Source: Amphimedon queenslandica
Taxonomy: Eukaryota; Porifera; Demospongiae; Haplosclerida; Niphatidae
Direction of reading: 5' to 3'
DNA length: 64,000 nucleotides
Assembly: GCF_000090795.2 (NCBI RefSeq)
Contig: NW_003546253.1
Span: 117,529 to 181,528 of the forward strand
Shown: positions 8,815 through 19,400 of the stretch, piece after piece
Numbering within the stretch: position 1 is the first letter of the stretch
Layout: each line of letters begins with the position of its first letter
The notes under the pieces: model-generated
The model's input: only the letters and a program-made list of their open reading frames with translations
What the model was told of the DNA's origin: nothing
Databases searched by the model: none
Program-made: the position numbers and the translations under genes

Positions 8815-11511
8815 ATGGCTTTTCACTTCAAAGCTATTCTTTTTGTCACCTCGCTTTCTCTCCTGCTTCACACTCTACTCCTGTACTGCCCGGTGGATAT
8901 ATTGTTCAAATCCAAAGATCCATTGCCTGTAAATGCTCTCAGACCTCAATTGCATTCCCTCCTTCCTCCTGCAAACAGACTCGTCTTGTTTATTGTGAGC
9001 AATGCAACTGCCAGTGATGCATACTCGGTAAAGAACGAGGACCAACCAGACTTACCTTTCATACGCAGTGTCATTAGGAAGAAAGGAAGATGGGGGATAT
9101 CTTATTTTAGCAATAGTGATGCTAATGATGACTTTTATAATAATAATAATACCAGGAACTCTCTTCCATTTTTGACTGGTACTTATAGTGACCATAATGA
9201 AGATACTGTGCTTAGGTCAGCAAGCAAGGTCTGGATATGGTGCAGCCACGATGGGTCCTGTTTGAATAATGACACTGGTACTATCACTCATTTGTTTGAA
9301 TCTCCAGTAACAGCAGTGACAACATCCAATGCGTCGCTTAACTGGATGTCTGATCACATTGAAAACTTATTTCTAGTCAAAGGAAACGAAGAGACAGTGG
9401 GCGAGGAGCTAATGAAAGACAAGACGATATTTTATTTTAATTTTGGATCAGCAGATCTGTCTAGCATTGATACAGCCATGCAAAACATATCGAGTTTCTT
9501 TGATTCATACTACAAAGACAGAAAGACCACATTCGTATTTACTGCATCAGTACTTGGTAATGCAACTATCGAGTCTTTACCATTGATGCTGCCATTTGTA
9601 GCATGGGGTGCTGGGATTAAGAATCCACGCTCAAAACACAGCAGTTTACTAACAGTTCACGATGAGTGGTCAGAGCAGTGGGGACTAGAGCGCCTTGAGA
9701 GAGTGGATCTGGATCAAACTGACATTGCACCTCTTCTCTCCATATTAATTGGTACACGGATACCTCTTCATTCGTTGGGGGTACTACCTGTACACTATAT
9801 TCATTATAATAAGGAGTTCTTTGCCCAGGCGTTTTATTCAAACGCTTTGCAGCTGCTGGAGTTAGTCACTGCTAAAGAAAAGAGCCTTCATTCACAGTCT
9901 TTGCCATTTCTATTTCGCCCCTATCACAAGTTAACTCAGGAAATTAAGCACAAGAGGAAAACAATGATTTCCAGTTACATTAAACAAAGGAAGTTACAAG
10001 AAGCTCTTGATCTCTCAATGGAATTAGCATCACTTGCTAAAGAGGCCATTCAATATTATGATGTCTATCATCAACTTTCCGTACGACTGATAATGGCATC
10101 ACTCCTCTTAGGTTGGATATCTTATCTTGTTACTATACTGACCAGACAAGATCATGATATGGAACCAGCAGACTCAAGAAAGAGAGGATTGTACTATTTT
10201 ATTATATTTTCTTTCATTTTGGGGCTTGGATTTCTACTCTGGTATCAAGGCATGCCTCCTCATTTCATGATCTATTTCTGTGGAGCACTCCTTCTCTGGT
10301 CTAGTGCTATCAACAATTGCAACTATGTGAGTCGTNTGATAAAGGAAAGCTCCAAGAATCCTGCTCAATTTTACACAAGTAATTTTATCATTTTGGCTAG
10401 TATTGCTGGAATTGAACTAGTTGTATTGAGTTTTAATGGAAGACCGTATTTACTCTCTTTGCTATGGATGGGTCTCTCATTGTGGCCACTTTTAACTAAA
10501 CAAGGTAGAGAGAACTTCCATTCATCATTGTACTGGTCAGTCTCGTGTGTAATAATGACTGTATATCTATCTATACTGTCTAAAAGTAGCGTGCCATCTA
10601 TTCTAAATACAGCAGTTGGTTTATTAGTGGTTGCATTGGTATTGTTCCTTCTTCTAAAACCATCTATCAGCTATGCACTAACAAGTCCCAGTTCATCTTT
10701 GTTCAACTCAAAAGTTACCCTATGGATCCAATTGTTGTTGCTCCTCCTAGCCATTTTCATTAGCAACCCACTAATAAAGCTGTATGTCAACACCCATTAT
10801 GTGAAGTTAGGTGTTGTATTGATGTCCTTGACACTTTTACTTGGTTTGTCATTGAGTGTTTATGGCCGTCTTTTGCAATTAGGATTATTCATGTTAATTC
10901 TTTTCATTATTTCATCTAATGGCAATAACGGGTCGATAATCTTCTTAGTTTTATTAAGCCTATGTCATTACACTTGGCTAGTTGTGGAAGATTTGCTGAT
11001 TAACAGAAAAGACAATAAAGTGACTAGCCTATGTGATGGTGTTATAGCTTACAAGCCCATTGAGACTCCCGTTCTCATTCCAAGGAATGAAATATCAAAT
11101 ACGGAATATACTACAACTTTTAGAAGAGCAGTGATAGCATTTACTGTAATAGCGACTTCCCTTCATCACCTTGACTGTCCTAATCTATTACATGGTTATC
11201 AAGATGAACTGGTATTGTTTAGCTCTCAATTTATTCTACTGATAACTACTACATTGTGCTGTTATAACATTCTGGGTTCTTTGGCAAAGTCCTCGCTATT
11301 GGCCAGTTTAATAATTCTAACTGTTACTGTGGACCTGATGCCTCTTCACTTTCTTTTCTTCATTGAAGGAACTACTACTAAAGATGAGAGTTTGATTTAT
11401 TTTTATGTCAGTATTGCTCTAGCAATGTTGCTCCCTTTTCTATTGCTCATTGTTCAAGTGCTGACAGGCAGAGTGATCATTCCAAGGAAATCTGATGGGC
11501 TAAATGATTGA
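8815..11511 (+). CDS. PIGN-like protein (GPI ethanolamine phosphate transferase 1 homologue), active-site motifs missing
   Basis: Intronless, 898 residues, close to the human PIGN length of about 930. An N-terminal membrane anchor (about 7-30) is followed by an alkaline-phosphatase-superfamily-like lumenal domain and, from about residue 425, many membrane segments. Homology to PIGN is clear in PPANRLVLFI (51-60), PFIRSVI (81-87), WGAGIK (264-269), QTDIAPLLSILIG (301-313), LGVLPV (321-326) and SYIKQRK. PIGN adds ethanolamine phosphate to the first mannose of GPI anchors in the ER, using a two-metal site. The metal-binding motifs are absent: the VADG Asp is Asn63 (VSNAT); the PGH loop is replaced by an Asn-rich stretch (100-115); the DTNGH segment is deleted; SDHG reads TASVL (243-247); and the following GSHG is gone. 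The fold therefore seems kept without catalysis. Position 10336 is an N, making residue 508 Met, Leu or Val. I infer a pseudoenzyme, so no gene symbol is given. Confidence 0.85.
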   Translation: MAFHFKAILFVTSLSLLLHTLLLYCPVDILFKSKDPLPVNALRPQLHSLLPPANRLVLFIVSNATASDAYSVKNEDQPDLPFIRSVIRKKGRWGISYFSNSDANDDFYNNNNTRNSLPFLTGTYSDHNEDTVLRSASKVWIWCSHDGSCLNNDTGTITHLFESPVTAVTTSNASLNWMSDHIENLFLVKGNEETVGEELMKDKTIFYFNFGSADLSSIDTAMQNISSFFDSYYKDRKTTFVFTASVLGNATIESLPLMLPFVAWGAGIKNPRSKHSSLLTVHDEWSEQWGLERLERVDLDQTDIAPLLSILIGTRIPLHSLGVLPVHYIHYNKEFFAQAFYSNALQLLELVTAKEKSLHSQSLPFLFRPYHKLTQEIKHKRKTMISSYIKQRKLQEALDLSMELASLAKEAIQYYDVYHQLSVRLIMASLLLGWISYLVTILTRQDHDMEPADSRKRGLYYFIIFSFILGLGFLLWYQGMPPHFMIYFCGALLLWSSAINNCNYVSRXIKESSKNPAQFYTSNFIILASIAGIELVVLSFNGRPYLLSLLWMGLSLWPLLTKQGRENFHSSLYWSVSCVIMTVYLSILSKSSVPSILNTAVGLLVVALVLFLLLKPSISYALTSPSSSLFNSKVTLWIQLLLLLLAIFISNPLIKLYVNTHYVKLGVVLMSLTLLLGLSLSVYGRLLQLGLFMLILFIISSNGNNGSIIFLVLLSLCHYTWLVVEDLLINRKDNKVTSLCDGVIAYKPIETPVLIPRNEISNTEYTTTFRRAVIAFTVIATSLHHLDCPNLLHGYQDELVLFSSQFILLITTTLCCYNILGSLAKSSLLASLIILTVTVDLMPLHFLFFIEGTTTKDESLIYFYVSIALAMLLPFLLLIVQVLTGRVIIPRKSDGLND

Positions 11512-11702
11512 CGGTATATAGTACTTATTTAAATAATAATTATTAAAAATAATATAATTTTTGTGATTGAACAATAATGACTTTCTTTTTTGATATTTTT
11601 GAAATGTTGAATTGTTTTTCTAACTTTGAGACAATAGTTTAGTTAGGTGGCTGTAACTATAAATAGATAGCAATTTTAAGATAATAATTATTATTATTGT
11701 AT
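11512..11702. other. Tail-to-tail spacer between the PIGN-like gene and CEP78
   Basis: This AT-rich stretch of 191 bp must hold both 3' UTRs. No other feature is visible. Confidence 0.7.
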
Positions 11703-14700
11703 TTACCCTTTCTCATTGAGGAGGTCAAGGAAAGCATTAAATTGCTTAAAGGTACCCTCTATTGTTTGAATAGCTTCATCATCCAGACTACTACTACTGC
11801 CTAGTAAGTATGTTATAAGTAATACAAAATTGATTATACATTAGGACCTTACCTTTTAAAGACTGCTTCTCCTCAAATAAAAATAAAACAAAATAAATTA
11901 TTGTAATTATATGGAAGGATCTTACTTTTACACTGCTCAGGAGTAACTTGTTCTCTTCTTCAAGCTAAAATAAATAAAATGAAAAATTTCCCTCTTTGAC
12001 TCTTTCATCTTTTTCTTGTACCTGATTAAGTCTTGTTTTCAATTCAAGCCTAGCCTTCTCTTCTTCTCTTAATTTGTTGTGACATCTCACAACTTCACTT
12101 TGCAACTGTTGAAACTCCTCCATTGTCATTGTGACTTGTATCGGCTTAGTGTGATGAGCTGCTGCTTCATTGGTAGTAGTAGTACCATTGGTTAACGATC
12201 CATTGCTAATACAAGATGATGAATAGTGAGACTTCTCTTCATCTGTACTGCTTAATCTCTATACAGGTATTCAATAGGTAACATTGTAAGAGTTGTGTAG
12301 CATACTGTACCTTAGAAACTGAGGATGGCAGTGAGTTTTTCCTATCAATGAAATAAAGATACATGAATGCATACATGTACATGTACATGCTATTGTACAT
12401 GTACGTGATGATATTATTACCATCTTTGTGATGGTCTAGCTGCTGTCCTCCAAGGCTGGCCTTTCCTCTTTAGTTTAGTTTGACCAGAAGGAACATGATG
12501 ATGAGTCACTATACAGTATTACAGTGTATGTCTAGCAAAATATACTTCAAATTCACTAACCTGGTAAAGCCGATGATGGTTTCTTTCTTCTCCTATATAT
12601 TGGTACACCAGCAGTTTTAAGGAGGTCGTGGATTCTACTAATCTCAACATCCAGCCATTCATATCTCTGCATTATAGTTAAATATAATTATTGCTTTAAT
12701 GTTGACTTTACATTTTTCTCAAAGCCTTGGCTCCCTTGCCTTTTCGATAGCATTTCCATAAGTACATCAACTTCATCATCGTCTTTAAAAAAACATTATA
12801 ATCTATGTTAACAAAACTACAATATCATGCTAACCCATTAGTGCATTCTCCCTAATATCTATTATCAGTAGTCCTTTATTTGTCCTAAGAAGAGATTGGA
12901 AGAGATGAGCAGTGTTTGATGTCAATCCACAAGTTTGCATATCCAGAGCTAAAGCATCCAATGAAAGATGTACTATAGAATTTATCAATCCATACCTTTG
13001 ATCCACACATCATCTTCCAGTGCTTGTACCAGCAGTGTTGCGCCACTGTCTCTGATATTGGGATTTAAATTGAGCGTGATTCTCTTAAGACCAGATATGC
13101 GTGTTGAAGGACTCGTAAAATGACCGCCTCTTAAGCTGTCCTTCCAAACTGAGCTCTGCCTATGAATAGACTGAAACTACAATACATAAAAATAGAGTAA
13201 GAGAAAAGAGAGGGAGGGGTGTTCTTGATAATGATAAATACTAATCATTATTACTCTGATCATGTCAGCAATTGCATTCATTCCCCCAGCAGTTAGGTGA
13301 CACCATGTGAAATCAATCCATTCGAGGCAATGGAAGTTCTTTAAGACTTGACAAATAACTGAAAAATACGTTTAAAAAGGACCAAAAACTTTTACGTACC
13401 TGTTAGACCTTTATCGCCAATACCAGAACCTTTTAACGAGAGGTGCTTAAGAGATTGGTTTCTATAGAGACCCTATGATTAATTGAAAATAGATTCAAAT
13501 ATTTGGCAAGCAAACGTGCTCACCAAAGTAAAAATACAACCCTGACATAAAATAGTTAGCATGCAGCATTTAGCAAAGCATTATCATTGTAATACGACAT
13601 GACTCCAATCAGAAAATTTTTTTAAATTGCTCTAAAATTTGGCAAAGAGCCCTGTACTATAGTACAAGGTCAATGGCCAAATTTTGTCAAAAATGAAAAG
13701 GAGAGAATTCTCCATTTTAATAATTTTTCTGATACAAATACATGTTCTTACGTTGTGTAGGAAGTTTGAGCTAATTCAATCAAAATTGGTTTTTTAATGA
13801 ATTTTTTAAGTTGCTTCAAAATCGAGCCAAAGTCCCTGTACTATAGTACAGGGTCAATGGCCAAATTTTGCCAAAAATGAAAAGGTGAGGATTTTCCATT
13901 TTTATAATTTTTTCTGATACAAATACATGCTTTTATGTTGCGTAGAAAGTTTGAGCTGATTCCGATCAAGATTAGATTTTTTACGATTTTTTAAAGCTGT
14001 TCCAAAATCGGGCCAAAGTCCCTGTACTATAGTACAGGGTCAATGGCCAAATTTCAGTAAAAATGAAAAGTAGGAAATTCTCCATTTTTATAATTTTTTC
14101 TAATACAAATACATGTTTTTATATTGTGTAGAAACTTTGAGCTGATTCCAATCAAGATTAGATTTTTTATGAATTTTAAAAGTTGCTTTAAAATAAAGTG
14201 GTGTATCTCTGCTCACTAGAAGACATACATGTAAAACAAAATATCAGTTCTTAGAGACAGGGTAGTACTCTACACAAAATGGAGCATTATTTTAGACTCT
14301 ATTTACTTTAGCTAGGAGTTTTATAATCTTAATGTCCATTTGTAGGCCCTCAAGTAATAGTGTAGTAAGAGAATCAGAATTGGAGAGTATCGGTCTTACA
14401 GATCTAAAATTATAAAAAATACAGATCCAAAATTATACAAATACAGATCTAAAATTATAATCATGCAAATTAAAATAATAATAATAATACTTGTAGCTCT
14501 GTATTTTCTTACCTAATGATATCAGTGACTGTTTCATTATCAGTTCTCTTGGCTATCAGTCTCATTGGTAGTCTGGCCCTTACACTACCTTCATCATCTA
14601 ATGTCAGGAAGAACACAGCAAATATCATTAAATGAGACATGTTACATGTACATGTAAACCGTATTACACAAAACTTTCAAGGGCTATAAATTCTGCGAAC

Positions 14701-15343
14701 TTGCCTAAAAATCTAATCTACTTCGCAGATTTAAATTTTGGGAACTTATGCGGTCTGCCATCTTGTACCGTAATAACTTGATTTTCACAGGGCAAATCTT
14801 CAAAGAATTGTGAAATCCACAAAATTTACAGCCCTCCAAAATTTTGTACTATACGGTATTCTATCTACATGTACATACAATGTTCATGCCTATTTATGCT
14901 ATTATGTTAATAATTCAATCATTCTGAGTTGTAGCTGTCTGAGAAAAAACAGGTTGAAAATCCCAATTTCTACATTAAGATTCTGGGCACAAAATTTAAT
15001 TTGATTTAATTTGAGCATTTTTTAAATTTGCACTGAAGCGATGATCTTTTTTATCATAATCCCTTATCTACTACTAAATTATGTACTTGTCCTCACCATT
15101 GAAGTAATGCTGGGCATTCTCTTCCCATTTATCAGTGAATATAACAGTGTGCATGATCCTGTTGGCTCTCAGCGCAGTCAGCACTGGGCACCAGTCGTTC
15201 CGCCTCATTTTATGCACTTGACAATTTAAAAGACCTTCAGCTGCCGAGTCCCTAATCCTAGCAAGGGGGTACGAGTTCTGTAAGGCGCAGAGGCTGTCAT
15301 AATAAGTACAAAAATCGGTTTGTGCTTTCCTGAAAGCTTCCAT
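11703..15343 (-). CDS. CEP78: CEP78 homologue (centrosomal leucine-rich-repeat protein)
   Basis: Fifteen exons, all in frame: 15097-15343, 14513-14597, 14307-14403, 13400-13472, 13255-13358, 12996-13176, 12835-12948, 12712-12782, 12561-12666, 12421-12508, 12311-12341, 12022-12258, 11926-11964, 11853-11871, 11703-11800. Total 1,590 bp, 529 residues. The start MEAFRKAQTDF was chosen because YYDSLCALQNSYPL follows at the distance seen in CEP78; an in-frame ATG at 15400 is the alternative. Leucine-rich repeats include SLKHLSLKGSGIGDKGL, ISGLKRITLNLNPNIRD and ALDMQTCGLTSNTA. A basic PWRTAARP segment, a coiled coil (MEEFQQLQSEVVRCHNKL) and a final FKQFNAFLDLLNEKG also match CEP78. CEP78 acts at centrioles and in ciliogenesis. 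The intron at 13473-14306 holds a tandem repeat array. Confidence 0.93.
13600..14195. repeat. Intronic tandem array, about 185-bp monomer with 18-bp palindrome
   Basis: Three monomers lie in CEP78 intron 3. Each carries a form of CCTGTACTATAGTACAGG (starting near 13651, 13835 and 14021; spacing 184 and 186 bp). The same family occurs in PA2G4 introns and, in the opposite orientation, in the giant gene's intron. Confidence 0.9.
14658..14858. mobile_element. Degenerate foldback (MITE-like) element
   Basis: The left end reads accgtattacacaaaacttt and the right end reads in reverse as a similar sequence (taccgtatagtacaaaattt). The interior contains ttctgcgaa and cttcgcagattt. It looks like a diverged relative of the cleaner foldback element at 23341-23549. 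It lies in CEP78 intron 1. Confidence 0.6.
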
Positions 15344-15603
15344 TTTGTTTATTTTTCCCGCGGTAGGTGTGGTCATAAATAATAGATATATTAATACCAT
15401 AGATATTAACTCTAATATCTATGTTAATATACATAGATATTAGAGTAAATGAAACTATTATCTATTATCTATGTTAGATAAAATGTTATGTTAAATTACT
15501 CTATTATCTATGTTAATAATAAAAATATTCATTATAATCATTATTTATGGTTAATATTACAAATTAGCACTTTATTTTTGAGCGCAGCGCCCGTGCAATT
15601 ATA

Positions 15604-15806
15604 GTTGCTAAGCTACTGTTGCTAAGTTACTGTTGCTAAGTTACTGTTGCTAAGTTACTGTTGCTAAGTTACAGTTGCTAAGTTACAGTTGCTAGGTTAC
15701 AGTTGCTAGATTACTGTTGCTAAGTTACTGTTGCTAAGTTACTGTTGCTAAGTTACTGTTGCTAAGTTACTGTTGCTAAGCTATTGTTGCTAGGTTACAG
15801 TTGCTA
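15604..15806. repeat. 14-bp minisatellite, about 14 copies
   Basis: The unit is gttgctaagttact, with a few variants (ggttacag, agctatt). It lies between the divergent starts of CEP78 and PA2G4. Confidence 0.95.
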
Positions 15807-16207
15807 TGATATGGTTGCCGTGACAATCGCCACCCCGCCCACACAATAAAAATTAATTTTTATTATTTTGATTAATTTAATTTTAATTTTTAATTTTTAT
15901 ACTAATTTAAATTTTTTTTATTTTTAATTTTATTATTTTATTTTTATAATTTTTATTTATTTTTATTTTATTCTATTTGAATTAATTTTTTTAACTTTAA
16001 TAATATTTATTTAATTTTTAAATATTTTTATTAATAGAAATTTTAATATCATTTTAATTAATTATTTAACTGTTGCTAAGTTACTGTTGCTAGGTTACAG
16101 TTTCTAGGTTACAGTCGCTAAGTTACTGTTGCTAAGTTACTGTTGCTACGTTACAGTTACTATGATACGGTTGCCATGACAATTGCCACCCCGCCCACAC
16201 AATAAAA
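15806..16207. repeat. AT-rich spacer and duplicated block with second minisatellite array
   Basis: A G/C-bearing block (ggttgccgtgacaatcgcca followed by ccccgcccacacaataaaa) at about 15813-15851 recurs at about 16168-16207 with few changes. Each copy follows an array of the 14-bp unit; the second array is about 16069-16161 with 6-7 copies. Between them lies about 220 bp of almost pure A/T. The whole module was evidently duplicated. Confidence 0.85.
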
Positions 16208-16489
16208 ACTAATTTTATAATTTTGATTAATTATATTTTAATTAATTTTAATTTTTAACTATAGTTTTTAATTTTAATTTTTAACTATAGTTTTTAATTT
16301 TAATTTTTAATTTTTATAATTACTTGCACAGCAGTTCAGTTTTATTTTGCCGACCATTTGCTGCAAGTAATAAGCTCATTTCCAGGCAAGCCCAATTAAA
16401 ACAAAGTCGATCAAAAAACGCCATCTTGTCTTTTGCAACGAGCATGCGCATTTGCATTGTGAGTGAGAACCACATGTCTGTTTGATGTC
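16208..16489 (+). promoter_or_regulatory. Upstream region of PA2G4
   Basis: An AT-rich start gives way from about 16320 to mixed-composition sequence leading to the PA2G4 start codon at 16490. The promoter and 5' UTR should lie here, but no core element was recognised. Confidence 0.4.
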
Positions 16490-19400
16490 ATGGCGGAGAG
16501 AGGAGACAGCTCAGATGAGGAGCCAACCATTGCCGAAGATGTCGTCGTTACCAAATACAAGATGGCTGGAGATATGGCCAACCGTGTGTTCTCTATTGTT
16601 CATATGTTCTATTTTTCATTTTCATTCTAGGTATCCTAAAGACAGTGATTGATGGCTGCATTGAGGGTGCTAAAGTACTCGATCTTTGCCAGTTAGGGGA
16701 TCAGATGATTCTAGAAGAAGCAGGCAAAGTTTTCAAGAAAGAAAAAGAGATGAAGAAAGGTTGTTAATAATTATTTAACCGATAAATTTTTGACCATACG
16801 TTACTGTGCTGTGTTTTTAGGCATTGCATTTCCGACTTGCATATCAGTCAATAACTGTGTCTGTCATTTCTCTCCTCTCAAGTCTGATCCTTTAGTAACA
16901 CTCGTCAATGGAAATCTTGTTAAAGTGTATGTCTGTGTACATTGTGTTTGATATTGGGTGGTGCTTCTTTTAGCAAAGAAATAGTGTGATCATAGTGTGA
17001 TCATTTTGTGATAACTTTTTAATAGTACTTTATGTGTCAGACCTACATGTAGTAGTGATTAATGTATGAGAATTCTCTTAGCCATTTTTGATGAAATACT
17101 ATACTATGGTGTACAATACATGGCCTTTGGCCAAATTTTTGAGCAATTTTAAGGAATGTAGTTATAATGCAGTTATATGATGATAAAGTGTTAACACGCT
17201 CTCTCAGAAACTGTCCAACAGTTCTTCTTGTTGACCTTTTGTTCTTCACTGATTAACTGCACCATGTCCCTTTGTGGTGGTTGCTTGTTAATACATTACA
17301 CTGTGTATTGTTCTTTTTATGTGTAGTGAACTAGGGGTACATGTTGATGGTTTTATAGCAGCTGTGGCACACACTACAGTGGTTGGATGTTCAAAAGTAA
17401 GATACCCAAAGCATAAAAATTAGCTCACGTCAATTATCTTCTTGTTTGTGGCACGTTTTCTAAATCTTACCCCCCCCCCTTCTCTTTTTCTCAGGATAAT
17501 AAAGTGACTGGTAGATTAGCTGATGTGTTAATGGCTGGACACATTGCATCTGAGATTGCCTACAGAATGGTAGTACCAGGAGGAGAGGTATATATAGTTA
17601 TGGTTTTTTTGAAGGGGAGTACCTCTTTCTCTATCTTCTAGAGTCTGGCAGTGACAGATGCCATCAATAGAGTTGGTGCTGATTTTAAATGTTCACCAGT
17701 TGAGGGTATCCTCTCTCACAGATTAAAGAAGAATTTGTACGATAGTGAAAAGACTATAATTCTTAACCCCAGCGACTCTCAGAAGTAAACCAATCAATAT
17801 AATATAACATTGATAGTATAGTTCTGTTAATAATACATTTTAATGATTAATTGATTATTGTTAATGTTATTTAGGAGAGAATACAAATCGAGTGAGTTTG
17901 AGTTACACGAAGTATACGCCATTGATGTTATCATTAGTACAGGAGATGGAAAGGTTAGGATATTATTAGGATATTTTGATGCAAAAATGTTGTATTTTTA
18001 ATAAACTAGTGGAGTTCCCTACAAATTCCTTGTAAATTAATACCTTACTATACTATGTCCCAACTGAGTTTGGACCAAGAAAAACTGGAATAACTTTTTA
18101 TAGAAATGTGGGATAAAGATGAGACTTTTACAGGTTCTTAGTCGCCCAATGCCGCTTCAGGACCTCAGATCTTGGGTCTCTCAACCCTTAGGAACCCTGA
18201 GAACCGGGTTCTCCCTATAGACCCAATGGCATACCAAAGCTAACCGCAATGACGTTCTATGATGTCATAGTTTACATAAGCACATGTAGTGGAGCGCCCA
18301 AACTGATAATTCTTCCTTTAAAATGCTAATAGAGCAAGATCTTCTGATAATGATGGCTTTTATAAAGACTAGTTGACTCCAGCAGCTATTGTACTGCTTA
18401 TCAGGAAGAACAAGACTGTTTTAAGAGTGAAACAACACAGCCAAAATATTGGCCATGTCTCTATGAATATCATTATAACATGTCATAGGTGACGTAACTA
18501 CATTTTTCAAATTCCAATGCAGCTGCTTTCACTTCCGGTCCATTCTCAGTTGGGACATAGTATATCATATTTCACAAAGCAGTGTAGATTTTTGGTGCTA
18601 ATTTTTGGTGCTAATTTTTGCAAGTTATTGTTAGCGTCATTTTAATCGCAATGATTTTGATAAAAAATAGACAAATATCATTATGTAAGTAGTGAAGTAA
18701 AAATAGCATTAAAAAAAGAGACTGCGAGACAAAAAATTATAACTCGGTATCTAAAACAGTATATTGTCGACCATTGATTCTTTCGTTGGGATTCCTACGT
18801 CTCTCTCTTCTACAACACTTGTCACAGCACTTGAGAACAATTGTAATCATAATACTTACCAAGGCAAACAAACAAGAACAAGAGGCAGTAATAAGAAATC
18901 CAAGACCATATTTTTTACATTCTTTACACTCTTTACATTCTTTGCTGGTTTCGCATTCTTGATATTGTATGTAACCACTTCTAACAACACTAACGTATGT
19001 TGTGTTGTAGCTACAGCCCTTGATCTGAAGTGAGACACGGTCCAATTCAACTCCATTTGTATCTGCCGTTGTAGCTTCTATCACTAGATTATACAGCCCT
19101 TCTTTTATACTTATTGAACCTCCAATGGGGCCTGTGCCTAGAAAATCATTCCATAGATTTCCATTACCATAAGCTTCTCTTGTTTTTACATATCCAAGTA
19201 GAGTAGTAGTGCTTCCCTGATTCAATGTAAGAGTCAGCTCATCTGATGGACCGTCGTTGCTATAGTAGAGTTTTTCAACTTGTATTTTGCAAATGCTCGA
19301 TTCACATGTACATGTATTTCCAGTCACTTGAAAGAACAGGGTTGTTGATCCTTCTTGTTTGATGTGCATTGCTATCCCATTCTTAGCATTGCTCCTGTAC

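Noticed and set aside
14810-15004. 64-codon plus-strand frame in CEP78 intron 1
   Set aside because: It overlaps the foldback element end, has no similarity I recognise, and is antisense to a well-supported gene.
15604-15806. CRISPR-like regular repeat
   Set aside because: The 14-bp units are directly adjacent with no spacers, and the context is eukaryotic; it is a minisatellite.
17040-17160. Possible decayed satellite monomer in PA2G4 intron 3 (ccatttttgatgaaatacta followed by tactatggtgtaca)
   Set aside because: Similarity to the 177-bp monomer is short and broken, too weak to call without an alignment.
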